Below, piece by piece: positions 14,750-21,933 of a stretch of DNA of 21,933 nt. Both the position numbers and the translations under genes were made by a program. The DNA comes from Dichotomicrobium sp046543175 (GTDB lineage Bacteria > Pseudomonadota > Alphaproteobacteria > Rhizobiales > Rhodomicrobiaceae), in contig JBKGZY010000018.1 in NCBI GenBank assembly GCA_046543175.1, positions 1-21,933 on the forward strand. Reading direction: 5' to 3'. The notes below the pieces were generated by a model, which worked only from the letters and a program-made list of their open reading frames with translations, had not been told where the DNA came from and made no database searches. Numbering within the stretch: the first letter of the stretch is position 1; each line of letters opens with the position of its first letter.

Positions 14750-15751
14750 ATGGTGGATATTCATCAGGCTGAAAGCCGTATCATCCAGCAAATCGAAGAG
14801 GCGGCTGTCAAGATTTATCGGGCGCGGGAAGAAACCGAGTCCGTTATTTTCGGGCAGCAGCGTGTCATCGAGCAATCGCTCGTGACGCTGTTATCCGGCG
14901 GTCACGCCTTGTTGATCGGCGTTCCCGGACTGGCGAAAACGAGCCTCGTGGAAACGCTCGGCGCCGTACTGGGCATGGATTCCAAGCGCATCCAGTTCAC
15001 ACCCGACCTGATGCCGTCGGATATTGTCGGCTCGGAAGTGCTGGAGGAGAGTGACACCGGCGCGCGGCAGTTCCGCTTCATCAAGGGGCCGGTCTTCACC
15101 CAGCTCCTGATGGCGGACGAGGTCAACCGCGCCAGCCCAAAGACGCAGTCCGCCTTGCTTCAGGCGATGCAGGAGCATCACGTGACGGTCGCGGGCGAAA
15201 GCCACGAGCTTCCAAGCCCCTTCCACGTCCTCGCCACACAGAATCCGCTGGAGCAGGAGGGGACGTATCCGCTGCCGGAGGCGCAGCTTGACCGCTTCCT
15301 GCTGGAAATCGACGTGGATTATCCCGATGAGGCGGCCGAGCGGCAGATGCTGCTGGCCACCACCGGCGCGGAACGCCGCCGGCCCGGCACGGTTCTGTCC
15401 CCGAGCGAGTTGATGACGATCCAGACGCTTGTGCGCGAGATGCCGGTGGGCGAGAAGGTGGTCGACGCGATCCTGCGCCTTGTGCGGGCCGCGCGTCCGG
15501 GCACGCCCGAGGCGCTGCCGCGCATCAACGATCTTGTCGTCTGGGGGCCGGGGCCGCGCGCCACGCAGGCGCTGATGCTCACGATCCGGGCGCGGGCGCT
15601 GCTCGAAGGCCGGCTGTCCCCGTCCATCGACGATGTCGCCGAACTTGCCGGGCCGGTTCTGCGCCACCGCATGGCGCTGTCGTTCTCCGCCCGGGCCGAA
15701 GATGTCTCTATCGACGACGTGATCGGCGATCTGAGAGAATTGTTGAATTAG
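14750..15751 (+). CDS. MoxR-family AAA+ ATPase
   Basis: The product is a 333-residue cytoplasmic ATPase. Seen: Walker A GVPGLAKT (residues 57-64), FTPDLMPSDIVGSEVL, Walker B LLMADEVNRASPKTQ (Asp123-Glu124), sensor 1 LATQNPLEQEGTYPLPEAQL (Asn165), and the lid domain to the end. MoxR ATPases act as chaperone-like factors with VWA-domain partners, here plausibly the next three products. The ATG at 14750 is preceded by an A-rich stretch and only a weak ribosome site. It heads a four-gene operon with gaps of 20, 6 and 31 nt. The equivalent rhizobial operon (RL3499-RL3502 in R. leguminosarum) is known to affect envelope integrity. The exact client is unknown. Confidence 0.95.
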   Translation: MVDIHQAESRIIQQIEEAAVKIYRAREETESVIFGQQRVIEQSLVTLLSGGHALLIGVPGLAKTSLVETLGAVLGMDSKRIQFTPDLMPSDIVGSEVLEESDTGARQFRFIKGPVFTQLLMADEVNRASPKTQSALLQAMQEHHVTVAGESHELPSPFHVLATQNPLEQEGTYPLPEAQLDRFLLEIDVDYPDEAAERQMLLATTGAERRRPGTVLSPSELMTIQTLVREMPVGEKVVDAILRLVRAARPGTPEALPRINDLVVWGPGPRATQALMLTIRARALLEGRLSPSIDDVAELAGPVLRHRMALSFSARAEDVSIDDVIGDLRELLN

Positions 15752-15771
15752 ACAGGATTCCAGAGTCAGCG

Positions 15772-16746
15772 ATGCCGCAGCATGTTTCTGCGCCCGCGCC
15801 ATACGATCTCGAAAATCCGGCACATGCGCTGGCGGTACGGCTGCCCGCTCTCCTGATCGAGGCGAAGCGGGCCGCGCACACCGTCACGCACGGCATTCAC
15901 GGCCGCCGCCGCGCCGGGCCGGGCGAGACCTTCTGGCAGTTCCGCCATTACGAGGCGACCGACACCGCGACCAGCATCGACTGGCGGCGCTCGGCCGGCT
16001 CGGATCACCTGTTTGTCCGCGAACGGGAGTGGGAGGCTGCGCATACCGTCTGGCTCTGGCTGGACCTGTCGGACTCGATGGGCTTTCGCTCGCACCTGGC
16101 GACACAGACGAAGGCGGAGCGCGCGGTCATCCTCGGCTTCGCAATGGCCGAACTGCTGATTCAGGGCGGTGAGCGCGTCGGCCTGCTCGGCCTGACCCCG
16201 CCCTCGACAAACCGGCGCGGGGTGCACAAGATGGCCGTAGCGCTGACCAAGCAGCTTCAGACGGCGAGTTCGATGCCCAGCCTGCCGCCGTCGTCGCGGC
16301 TCAGCCCCTATGCCAACTGCCTGCTGTTCAGCGATTTTCTCGATCCCGTGGGCGACATCCAGACCAGCCTTCAGCGCATCGCGGACCAGAATGCCGCCGG
16401 GCACATGGTTCAGGTGCTCGATCCGGCCGAGGAAACCCTGCCGTATGACGGGCGGGTCGAGTTCGTCGCCAGCGAGACCGGCGAACGCATCACCGCCGAA
16501 CGCGCGAGCGAGCTGCGCGACAGCTACCAGGCGCGGCTCCAGGCGCATCGCGCCGAGATCGACAGCTTCGCGCGCAAGCTGCAATGGCCCTTCCTGTGCC
16601 ACCACACCGACAGGCCTGCCGAGGAGACATTGCTGGCCCTGCACACGCGCTTGGCCGGACTGGACACGCATTACCGCGCCAAGCCGGCGCGCCGGAGCCG
16701 TGGCGGCAACGCCGATCCAAACCTCACGCGAACGACGGGAAACTGA
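15772..16746 (+). CDS. DUF58 (VWA-like) protein
   Basis: The product is a 324-residue protein. The DUF58 signature is present in divergent form: GRRRAGPGETFWQFRHYEAT (residues 44-63), SIDWRRSA (68-75) and FVREREWE (81-88). The VWA metal site follows as DLSDSM (98-103), a full DxSxS, so divalent-metal-dependent ligand binding is plausible. I see no membrane segment, suggesting a cytosolic partner of the MoxR ATPase. DUF58 genes follow moxR genes in most bacteria. The C-terminal tail (about 300-324) is Arg/Asn-rich and poorly structured. Start at ATG 15772; a weak AGGA lies 15 nt upstream. Confidence 0.92.
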   Translation: MPQHVSAPAPYDLENPAHALAVRLPALLIEAKRAAHTVTHGIHGRRRAGPGETFWQFRHYEATDTATSIDWRRSAGSDHLFVREREWEAAHTVWLWLDLSDSMGFRSHLATQTKAERAVILGFAMAELLIQGGERVGLLGLTPPSTNRRGVHKMAVALTKQLQTASSMPSLPPSSRLSPYANCLLFSDFLDPVGDIQTSLQRIADQNAAGHMVQVLDPAEETLPYDGRVEFVASETGERITAERASELRDSYQARLQAHRAEIDSFARKLQWPFLCHHTDRPAEETLLALHTRLAGLDTHYRAKPARRSRGGNADPNLTRTTGN

Positions 16747-16752
16747 CAGGTC

Positions 16753-19587
16753 ATGGGTCTGGGCGCGCTCACATTTCTGAACCCGTGGCTGCTGCTCGGC
16801 TTCGCGGCGGTGCCGCTGATCTGGTGGCTGCTGCGGTTCACGCCGCCCATGCCCAAGCGCATCACGTTCCCGGCGACGCGCCTGCTGGCCGGGTTGCAAT
16901 CGCGCGAGCGCACGCCCGCGCGCAGCCCGTGGTGGCTGACGGCGCTGCGCATCCTGCTGGTGACGCTGGCCATCCTGGCGCTTTCCGGCCCCGTTGTGAA
17001 CCCGCCGGGCGCGCAGACCGAAGGCGACGCGCCGCTGCTGCTCGTCGTCGACAACGGCTGGAGTGCGGCAAGCCGCTGGGACACCCGCCAGGCCGCGATG
17101 GACAACGCGCTGGATGCCGCCCAGCGCAACGGCCAGACCGTGATCCTCGCGCCGACCGCCGGCATTTCGCGGAACTGGTCCGCCGAGCCGACGACGCCGG
17201 CCGACACCCGCGAGCTTGCGGCGAGCCTCTCGCCGGAACCGTTCGCGCCGGATCGCGCCCTGCTGGCCGACCGGCTCGGCGAGACCCTGCCGCCGGACCA
17301 GTCCTTCGACACGCTCTGGCTGAGCGACGGCGTCCGGCATCCGGGCACCGAGGCGCTCGCCGAAAGGCTGCGCGCCGCCGCCGGCGGCAACAGCTTCTCC
17401 GTGCTCTCCGATCCCGCGGACCAGAGCCCGCTCGCCGTTTACAGCTACACGGGCGAAGACCGCGCCTTGAGCGCACGCATCCTGCGGCCGGGCGGGGATG
17501 CGCTGGCGGGCCGTGTCCACGCCCTGTCCGCGCGCGGCGACCGTCTCGCCGAGGCGGATTTCAGCCTTGAAGCCGGCGACGTCTCGACCGAGGCCACATT
17601 CGACCTGCCGCTGGAGTTGCGCAACGATGTGGCGCAACTGCGCATCGCGGGCGAGGAATCCGCGGGCGCGGTCCATTTGATCGACGACCGGGCGCGCTGG
17701 CGCCGCGTCGGCATCATTACCGGCGAGGCGAGCGGACAGGCGCAGCCGCTACTGTCGCAATCCTATTATATCGAGAAGGCGCTGAGACCCTACACCGAGG
17801 TCGTCTCCGTTTCGGAGCGCAACATCGCGACCGCCGTCGGGGATGTGCTGGACCGCTCGCCTTCCGTGCTGATCCTTTCGGATGTCGGCCAGCTCATCGG
17901 CCAGTCCGCCCAGCAGATCACGAACTGGGTGGAAGACGGCGGCATGCTGATCCGGTTCGCCGGCCCAAGGCTGGAGGGTGCGGATGATCGACTGCTTCCG
18001 GTGCCGCTGCGCCGGGGCGGCCGCGCGCTGGGCGGCGCGCTGTCCTGGAGCGAGCCGCAGAAGCTCGCCCCGTACCCCTCGGAGAGCCCCTTCGCCGGGA
18101 TGGAGGTGCCCGAGGATGTGACGGTCGAGCGCCAGGTTCTGGCCGATCCGGGCCGCGGACTGGGCGAAGCGGAGGTGTGGGTCCGGCTGGAGGACGGGAC
18201 GCCGCTGGTCACGGCCCGTCAGCGCGGCGACGGGCGCATCGTGATGTTCCATGTGACCGCGAACTCGAACTGGTCGAACCTGCCGCTGTCCGGCGCGTTC
18301 GTGGAGATGCTGCGCCGCACCGTCGCGATGGCCGACAACACCGCGCCGGACGGCGAAGGCGAGAGCGCCGGGACCAACGGCGCTGACAACCAGCAGGCCG
18401 GCTATCTGATGCCCCGCCGCGTTCTGGACGGGTTCGGCGTGATGGGGCCGCCACCTCCGACGGCATCGCCGCTTCCTTCCGCCGACGCCGCCTCCGCGAC
18501 GCCGGGGCCGGAGCATCCGCCGGGGCTTTACGGCCCGACCGGCGGCGCGCACGCGCTCAACGTGCTGCGCGAGGATGCCGAGCTTGCACCTCTTGAACCG
18601 ATGTCGGGAGCGCAAATGACGGTTTACCAGACGGGCACAACGCTGGACCTGGCGCCGTGGCTGTTCGTCGCGGCGCTCGTCGTGTTCATTATCGAAAGCC
18701 TGGCGATCCTGCTGATGAACCTGCGGGGCGGTGGCCGGCTGGCCGGCCGCTCGGCCGCGATCCTTTTGGCGCTCGCGGTGCCGTTTGCCGCCGCGAGCGA
18801 TGCGCGCGCGCAGGAGCAGGGCGAAACGCGCGCCGAGGCGCTTGCCATGAAAGGCGCGCTCGAAACCCGGCTGGCCTATGTCCGCACGGGCAACGAGGAG
18901 ATCGACACTATCAGCCGCGCCGGCCTGGAAGGCCTGTCCGAAGTGCTCACGTCGCGCACGGCCGTCGAGCCCGCCTCGCCCGTCGGCCTGGACGTCGCCC
19001 GCGACGAACTTGTGTTCTTCCCGCTCATCTACTGGCCGGTGCCGCGCGATCCCAGCCCGCTGTCCGACGAGACCCTCGCGCGCGTGGATGCCTACATGAA
19101 GCAGGGCGGCATGATTCTGTTCGACACGCGCGACCAGAACCGGCAGACCTTCGAGGAAATGGGGCTTGGCGTGGAGCCGGGCCAGACGGGGCTGGCCGCG
19201 TTGATCGGACAGCTCGACCTGCCGCGGCTCGAGAAGGTACCGGAAGAACACGTGCTGACCAAGTCATTTTACTTGCTGGACAATTTCCCCGGACGCTGGG
19301 ACGGCGGGCCGCTCTGGGTCGAGGCGCGCTCCAGCACGGCGGACGAGCCGGGGCAGGCCGTGCGGGCCGACGGGGTCAGTTCGATCATCATAACCTCCAA
19401 CGATCTCGCCGGCGCCTGGGCGCGCGACGAGAACGGCCGGTCCATGCTGCCTGTCGTGCCGGGCGGCGACGTCCAGCGCGAAATGGCCTTTCGCACCGGG
19501 GTCAACATCGTCATGTATGCACTGACCGGCAACTACAAGGCCGACCAGGTGCATCTGCCGGCGCTGCTGGAACGGCTCGGCCAATGA
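16753..19587 (+). CDS. BatA-like membrane protein with C-terminal DUF4159 domain
   Basis: The product is a 944-residue inner-membrane protein. The N-terminus (FLNPWLLLGFAAVPLIWWLL and helix 62-79) is the double-helix BatA module (PF07584). A VWA-like domain follows in which the usual DxSxS reads DNGWS (100-104), so one metal ligand serine is lost. A large extracytoplasmic region precedes a helix at about 634-658 (WLFVAALVVFIIESLAILL). A second hydrophobic stretch (AAILLALAVPFAAA) then leads to the DUF4159 domain (about 703-940), with FFPLIYWPVP and KQGGMILFDTRDQ, a glutamine-amidotransferase-like fold without evident catalysis. The ATG at 16753 lies 6 nt after the DUF58 stop. It is the third gene of the moxR operon, matching the rhizobial order. 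Its role is inferred as part of a membrane complex. Confidence 0.9.
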   Translation: MGLGALTFLNPWLLLGFAAVPLIWWLLRFTPPMPKRITFPATRLLAGLQSRERTPARSPWWLTALRILLVTLAILALSGPVVNPPGAQTEGDAPLLLVVDNGWSAASRWDTRQAAMDNALDAAQRNGQTVILAPTAGISRNWSAEPTTPADTRELAASLSPEPFAPDRALLADRLGETLPPDQSFDTLWLSDGVRHPGTEALAERLRAAAGGNSFSVLSDPADQSPLAVYSYTGEDRALSARILRPGGDALAGRVHALSARGDRLAEADFSLEAGDVSTEATFDLPLELRNDVAQLRIAGEESAGAVHLIDDRARWRRVGIITGEASGQAQPLLSQSYYIEKALRPYTEVVSVSERNIATAVGDVLDRSPSVLILSDVGQLIGQSAQQITNWVEDGGMLIRFAGPRLEGADDRLLPVPLRRGGRALGGALSWSEPQKLAPYPSESPFAGMEVPEDVTVERQVLADPGRGLGEAEVWVRLEDGTPLVTARQRGDGRIVMFHVTANSNWSNLPLSGAFVEMLRRTVAMADNTAPDGEGESAGTNGADNQQAGYLMPRRVLDGFGVMGPPPPTASPLPSADAASATPGPEHPPGLYGPTGGAHALNVLREDAELAPLEPMSGAQMTVYQTGTTLDLAPWLFVAALVVFIIESLAILLMNLRGGGRLAGRSAAILLALAVPFAAASDARAQEQGETRAEALAMKGALETRLAYVRTGNEEIDTISRAGLEGLSEVLTSRTAVEPASPVGLDVARDELVFFPLIYWPVPRDPSPLSDETLARVDAYMKQGGMILFDTRDQNRQTFEEMGLGVEPGQTGLAALIGQLDLPRLEKVPEEHVLTKSFYLLDNFPGRWDGGPLWVEARSSTADEPGQAVRADGVSSIIITSNDLAGAWARDENGRSMLPVVPGGDVQREMAFRTGVNIVMYALTGNYKADQVHLPALLERLGQ

Positions 19588-19622
19588 ACCGGCGGTCATC
19601 GAAGGACCGGAACGCCTTATGA
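19584..19622 (+). other. Twelve-codon open frame bridging two operon genes
   Basis: ATG at 19584 overlaps the TGA of the DUF4159 gene (ATGA), and the frame's own TGA (19620-19622) overlaps the ATG of the next gene (ATGA again). It would encode MNRRSSKDRNAL. It could couple translation across the 31-nt gap, or be chance. Confidence 0.3.
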
Positions 19623-21709
19623 ACTGGACCATCGAATTCTCGCCCTTCCTGCCGCAGAGCGTGCTGATCGGCGCGGCGGCGCTGGCGGGCCTTGCCGTCA
19701 TCGGGCACCTGGTCCGCCGGCAGCGCGGCGCCCTGCTGCGCCTGCTCGCCGGCGCGTTCCTGCTGCTGGCGCTGGCCAACCCGGTGCTCAAGCAGGAAGA
19801 GCGCGAGTCGCTGCGCAATGTCGCCGTGGTCGTGTTGGATGAAAGCAGCAGCCAGAAGATCGCCGGCCGGCCCGAGCGCACCGGGGCGATCCGCGGCCAA
19901 CTGTCCGACCGGCTCCGGGACATCCCGAACCTCGATATCCGCTTCGTGCGCGCCGGCGCGGACGGCGACAGCGAGCGCGAGGAAACCCGGCTGTTCGACG
20001 CCCTGAACCGCGGCATGGCCGATGTCCCCGCCGAGCGGCTGGCGGGCGTGTTCATGGTCACGGACGGCCAGATCCACGACGTTCCCAACAATGCCGCCGA
20101 AGTCAATTTCGGCGCGCCGGTGCATGCGCTGCTCACCGGGCAGGAAGGCGAGTTCGACCGCCACATCAAGATCCATACCGCGCCGCGCTACGGGCTGGTC
20201 GGCAGCACGCAGACCGCCGAAATCGAGGTCGTCCAGACCGGCGCGAACGACCGGCCTGAAAACGCGACGCTCACCGTCCGCCGCGAAGGCGAAGACCCGG
20301 AAACCATGCAGGTCCGCGTGGGCGAACGAGTCGAGTTGCCGTTTCACTTTCCGCGCGCCGGGCCGACTTACATGGAAGTCGCTCTCGATGCGGTCGACGG
20401 CGAGTTGACGACCGCGAACAACCGCATCGTCATGAAGGCCGAGGGCGTGCGTGAAAACCTGCGCGTGCTGCTCGTAAGCGGCGAGCCGCATGCGGGCGAG
20501 CGGACCTGGCGCAACCTGCTGCGCTCCGACGCTTCGGTCGATCTGGTGCATTTCACGATCCTGCGCCCGCCGGAGAAGCAGGACGGCACGCCGATCAACC
20601 AGCTTTCGCTGATCGCCTTCCCGACGCGCGAACTGTTCTCTGAAAAGCTGGACGAGTTCGACCTCATCATCTTCGACCGCTACCAGCGTCGCGGGGTTCT
20701 GCCCCTCATCTATATCGACAATATCGCGCGCTATGTCAGCGAGGGCGGTGCCGTGCTGATCGCGGCCGGGCCGGACTTCGCTTCGCCGCTGAGCCTGTAC
20801 CGCACGCCGCTTTCCGATGTCGTGCCCGCGCGCCCGTCCGGGCGCGTGATCGAAGGCCCGTTCAAGCCGCGCGTTTCTGAAAAGGGCGATCGCCACCCCG
20901 TGACAAGCGGTCTGACGGGCGCTGGAGTGAACGGCGAGGCGCCGGAATGGGGCCGCTGGTTCCGCGCCATCGACGTGCAGACAAACAGCGGCGACGTGCT
21001 GATGACGGGACCGGAAGACAAGCCGCTGCTGGTGCTGGCCCGGCAGGGCGAAGGGCGCGTGGGCATGTTCCTGTCCGATCACGCCTGGCTGTGGGCGCGC
21101 GGCTACGAAGGCGGCGGGCCTTATGCCGATATCCTGCGGCGCATCTCGCACTGGCTGATGAAGGAGCCGGACCTGGAGGAAGAGGCGCTGGATGTCTCCG
21201 CCGCGCGCCAGAGCCTGACCATCACACGCCGGTCGATGTCGGATTCCATCGAACCGGTCGAGGTCAACGGACCCGACGGCGAGTCGCGCTCCGTGACGCT
21301 GGAGGAAGCCGGCGCCGGGCGCTGGCGCTCGACCGTAACCGCCGAGACGCCGGGGCTGTACCGTGTGACCTCGGGCGACCTGTCGGCGGTGGCGCATGTC
21401 GGCGCGGTCAACTCGCGCGAACTGACCGAGGTGACGGCGAGCCGCGAGCCGCTCGATCCGGTGCTGGAGGAAACCGGCGGCGGCGCGTTCTGGCTGGGCG
21501 GCGAGGACGAGGCATCGGCGCCGTCGCTGCCGCGTATCAGCATGATCGGGCAGAGCAGCCTGATGCATGGCGACGACTGGGCGGGCCTGCGCGACCGGAA
21601 CGCGCATATGGTCACGGGCGTGACGTATACGCCGCTCTACGCCGGACCGCTGGCGCTGGCGCTGCTCATGGGGCTGCTGGCGCTGACCTGGTACCGCGAG
21701 GGGCGATAA
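19619..21709 (+). CDS. Membrane protein with VWA-like and glutamine-amidotransferase-like domains
   Basis: The product is a 696-residue protein, the last of the moxR operon. Two N-terminal helices (about 13-32 and 38-54, LLRLLAGAFLLLALANPVL) anchor it. A VWA-like domain has an intact metal motif DESSS (74-78) and MVTDGQ (146-151). A beta-rich extracytoplasmic part follows. From about residue 277 (LRVLLVSGEPH) a class I glutamine-amidotransferase-like fold includes FDLIIFDRYQRRGVLP and YVSEGGAVLIAAGPDF; the catalytic Cys of true amidotransferases is not apparent. A final helix (GPLALALLMGLLALTW, about 670-687) ends in a short basic tail. Rhizobial operons of this type carry the same fourth gene. 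I chose the ATG at 19619, with AAGGA 13 nt upstream. Function is inferred only through the operon. Confidence 0.88.
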   Translation: MNWTIEFSPFLPQSVLIGAAALAGLAVIGHLVRRQRGALLRLLAGAFLLLALANPVLKQEERESLRNVAVVVLDESSSQKIAGRPERTGAIRGQLSDRLRDIPNLDIRFVRAGADGDSEREETRLFDALNRGMADVPAERLAGVFMVTDGQIHDVPNNAAEVNFGAPVHALLTGQEGEFDRHIKIHTAPRYGLVGSTQTAEIEVVQTGANDRPENATLTVRREGEDPETMQVRVGERVELPFHFPRAGPTYMEVALDAVDGELTTANNRIVMKAEGVRENLRVLLVSGEPHAGERTWRNLLRSDASVDLVHFTILRPPEKQDGTPINQLSLIAFPTRELFSEKLDEFDLIIFDRYQRRGVLPLIYIDNIARYVSEGGAVLIAAGPDFASPLSLYRTPLSDVVPARPSGRVIEGPFKPRVSEKGDRHPVTSGLTGAGVNGEAPEWGRWFRAIDVQTNSGDVLMTGPEDKPLLVLARQGEGRVGMFLSDHAWLWARGYEGGGPYADILRRISHWLMKEPDLEEEALDVSAARQSLTITRRSMSDSIEPVEVNGPDGESRSVTLEEAGAGRWRSTVTAETPGLYRVTSGDLSAVAHVGAVNSRELTEVTASREPLDPVLEETGGGAFWLGGEDEASAPSLPRISMIGQSSLMHGDDWAGLRDRNAHMVTGVTYTPLYAGPLALALLMGLLALTWYREGR

Positions 21710-21726
21710 GGCGTGATCCGGACGAC

Positions 21727-21757
21727 CGCCGGGCGGAGAACGGTGCGCCGCCCGGCG
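21727..21757 (+). terminator. Hairpin after the moxR operon
   Basis: CGCCGGGCGG (21727-21736) and CCGCCCGGCG (21748-21757) form a perfect 10-bp GC-rich stem with an 11-nt loop, 17 bp after the last stop. There is no T tract, so intrinsic termination is uncertain, but the stem could also protect the 3' end. Confidence 0.45.
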
Positions 21758-21771
21758 ATGTATCGCGCAGA

Positions 21772-21878
21772 TTAGAGCGCATCCAGCGAAATCCGTGTCG
21801 CTGAATGCGCTCTAACTCCTTGTTTTATCGCATTTTCAGACGCAAAACCGGTTCCCACTTTTGCTGAAAATGCTTTAA
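21772..21878 (-). repeat. Composite interspersed palindromic repeat
   Basis: On the minus strand it runs from TTAAAGC (21878-21872) to TTAGAGC and its mirror. Part one: GCATTTTCAG (21830-21839) / CTGAAAATGC (21864-21873), perfect, with GCAAAA / TTTTGC inside and the core GGGAACCGG. Part two: an 18-bp arm (21772-21789) pairs with 21798-21815 with one mismatch, loop 8 nt. The TAA in its right edge is the stop of the gene that follows on the minus strand. Same family as the copies at 61 and 995. Confidence 0.85.
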
Positions 21879-21933
21879 GCCGTGTATTCCTTCGACTTGA
21901 AGCTGACATGCTTCACGCCGCGCGGCGCGTCTG
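21875..21933 (-). CDS. C-terminal end of an unidentified protein
   Basis: Only the last 18 full codons are inside the window: DAPRGVKHVSFKSKEYTA, then TAA. The composition (basic, with alternating strand-like residues) looks coding, and the stop falls in the repeat edge as in other genes here. I cannot name the family from this fragment. Confidence 0.55.
   Translation of the reverse strand, partial: DAPRGVKHVSFKSKEYTA

Noticed and set aside
15766..17676. Long minus-strand frame across the DUF58 and BatA-like genes
   Set aside because: It spans two real genes with clear motifs on the other strand; composition is typical of high-GC shadow frames.
17749..19251. Long minus-strand frame within the DUF4159 gene
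   Set aside because: Antisense shadow with no domain and very Arg/His/Gln-rich translation.
19511..21607. Very long open frame (about 700 codons) on the minus strand opposite the last operon gene
   Set aside because: It is the antisense shadow of a well-supported membrane protein gene in GC-rich DNA. Its Arg/His/Gln/Ala-rich composition has no recognisable domain, and it has no plausible ribosome site.

Overview
The window is about 21.9 kb of GC-rich DNA from an alphaproteobacterium, most probably of the order Hyphomicrobiales (Rhizobiales). This rests on the gene set (dnaE2, the pyrB-pyrC'-plsY-dprA block, DUF6111 and DUF1285 proteins, a MoxR/DUF58/DUF4159 operon) and on interspersed palindromic repeats typical of that group. 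It looks chromosomal. I see no rRNA, tRNA, CRISPR array, transposase or phage gene.

Layout. (1) 1-998: 3' part of dnaE2, the error-prone polymerase. It carries a 90-bp palindromic repeat inserted in frame, and a second repeat of the same family follows its stop. (2) 1145-2511: a small membrane protein gene and an AEC-family transporter, divergently transcribed. (3) 2529-4211: an AidB-like acyl-CoA dehydrogenase, divergent from the next block. (4) 4316-8551: pyrB, a catalytically degenerate pyrC, plsY and dprA. These genes are tightly packed except for a repeat-filled gap before plsY. (5) 8560-9443, minus strand: a YciI-like protein and a DUF1287 cysteine-hydrolase-like exported protein, probably one transcript. 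(6) 9595-11487: a large membrane-anchored pentapeptide-type protein built from 26 eleven-residue units. (7) 11707-14612, minus strand: DUF1285, CoA-type Nudix hydrolase, DUF6111 and CCA tRNA nucleotidyltransferase, a housekeeping operon. (8) 14750-21709, plus strand: MoxR AAA+ ATPase, DUF58 protein, BatA-DUF4159 membrane protein and a second large VWA/glutamine-amidotransferase-like membrane protein. This is one operon of the type known in rhizobia to affect cell-envelope integrity. (9) 21875-21933: the last codons of an unidentified minus-strand gene.

The most unusual structure lies in the repeats. One member of the GCATTTTC...GAAAATGC family sits inside dnaE2, adds exactly 30 codons, and is flanked by a 6-bp direct repeat; removing it restores an ordinary DnaE2 sequence. 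At four other places, on both strands, the repeat edge TTARRGC contains the stop codon of the adjacent gene, always in the same phase. The second notable structure is the strict 5+6 residue periodicity of the pentapeptide-type protein, joined to a C-terminal two-helix membrane domain.
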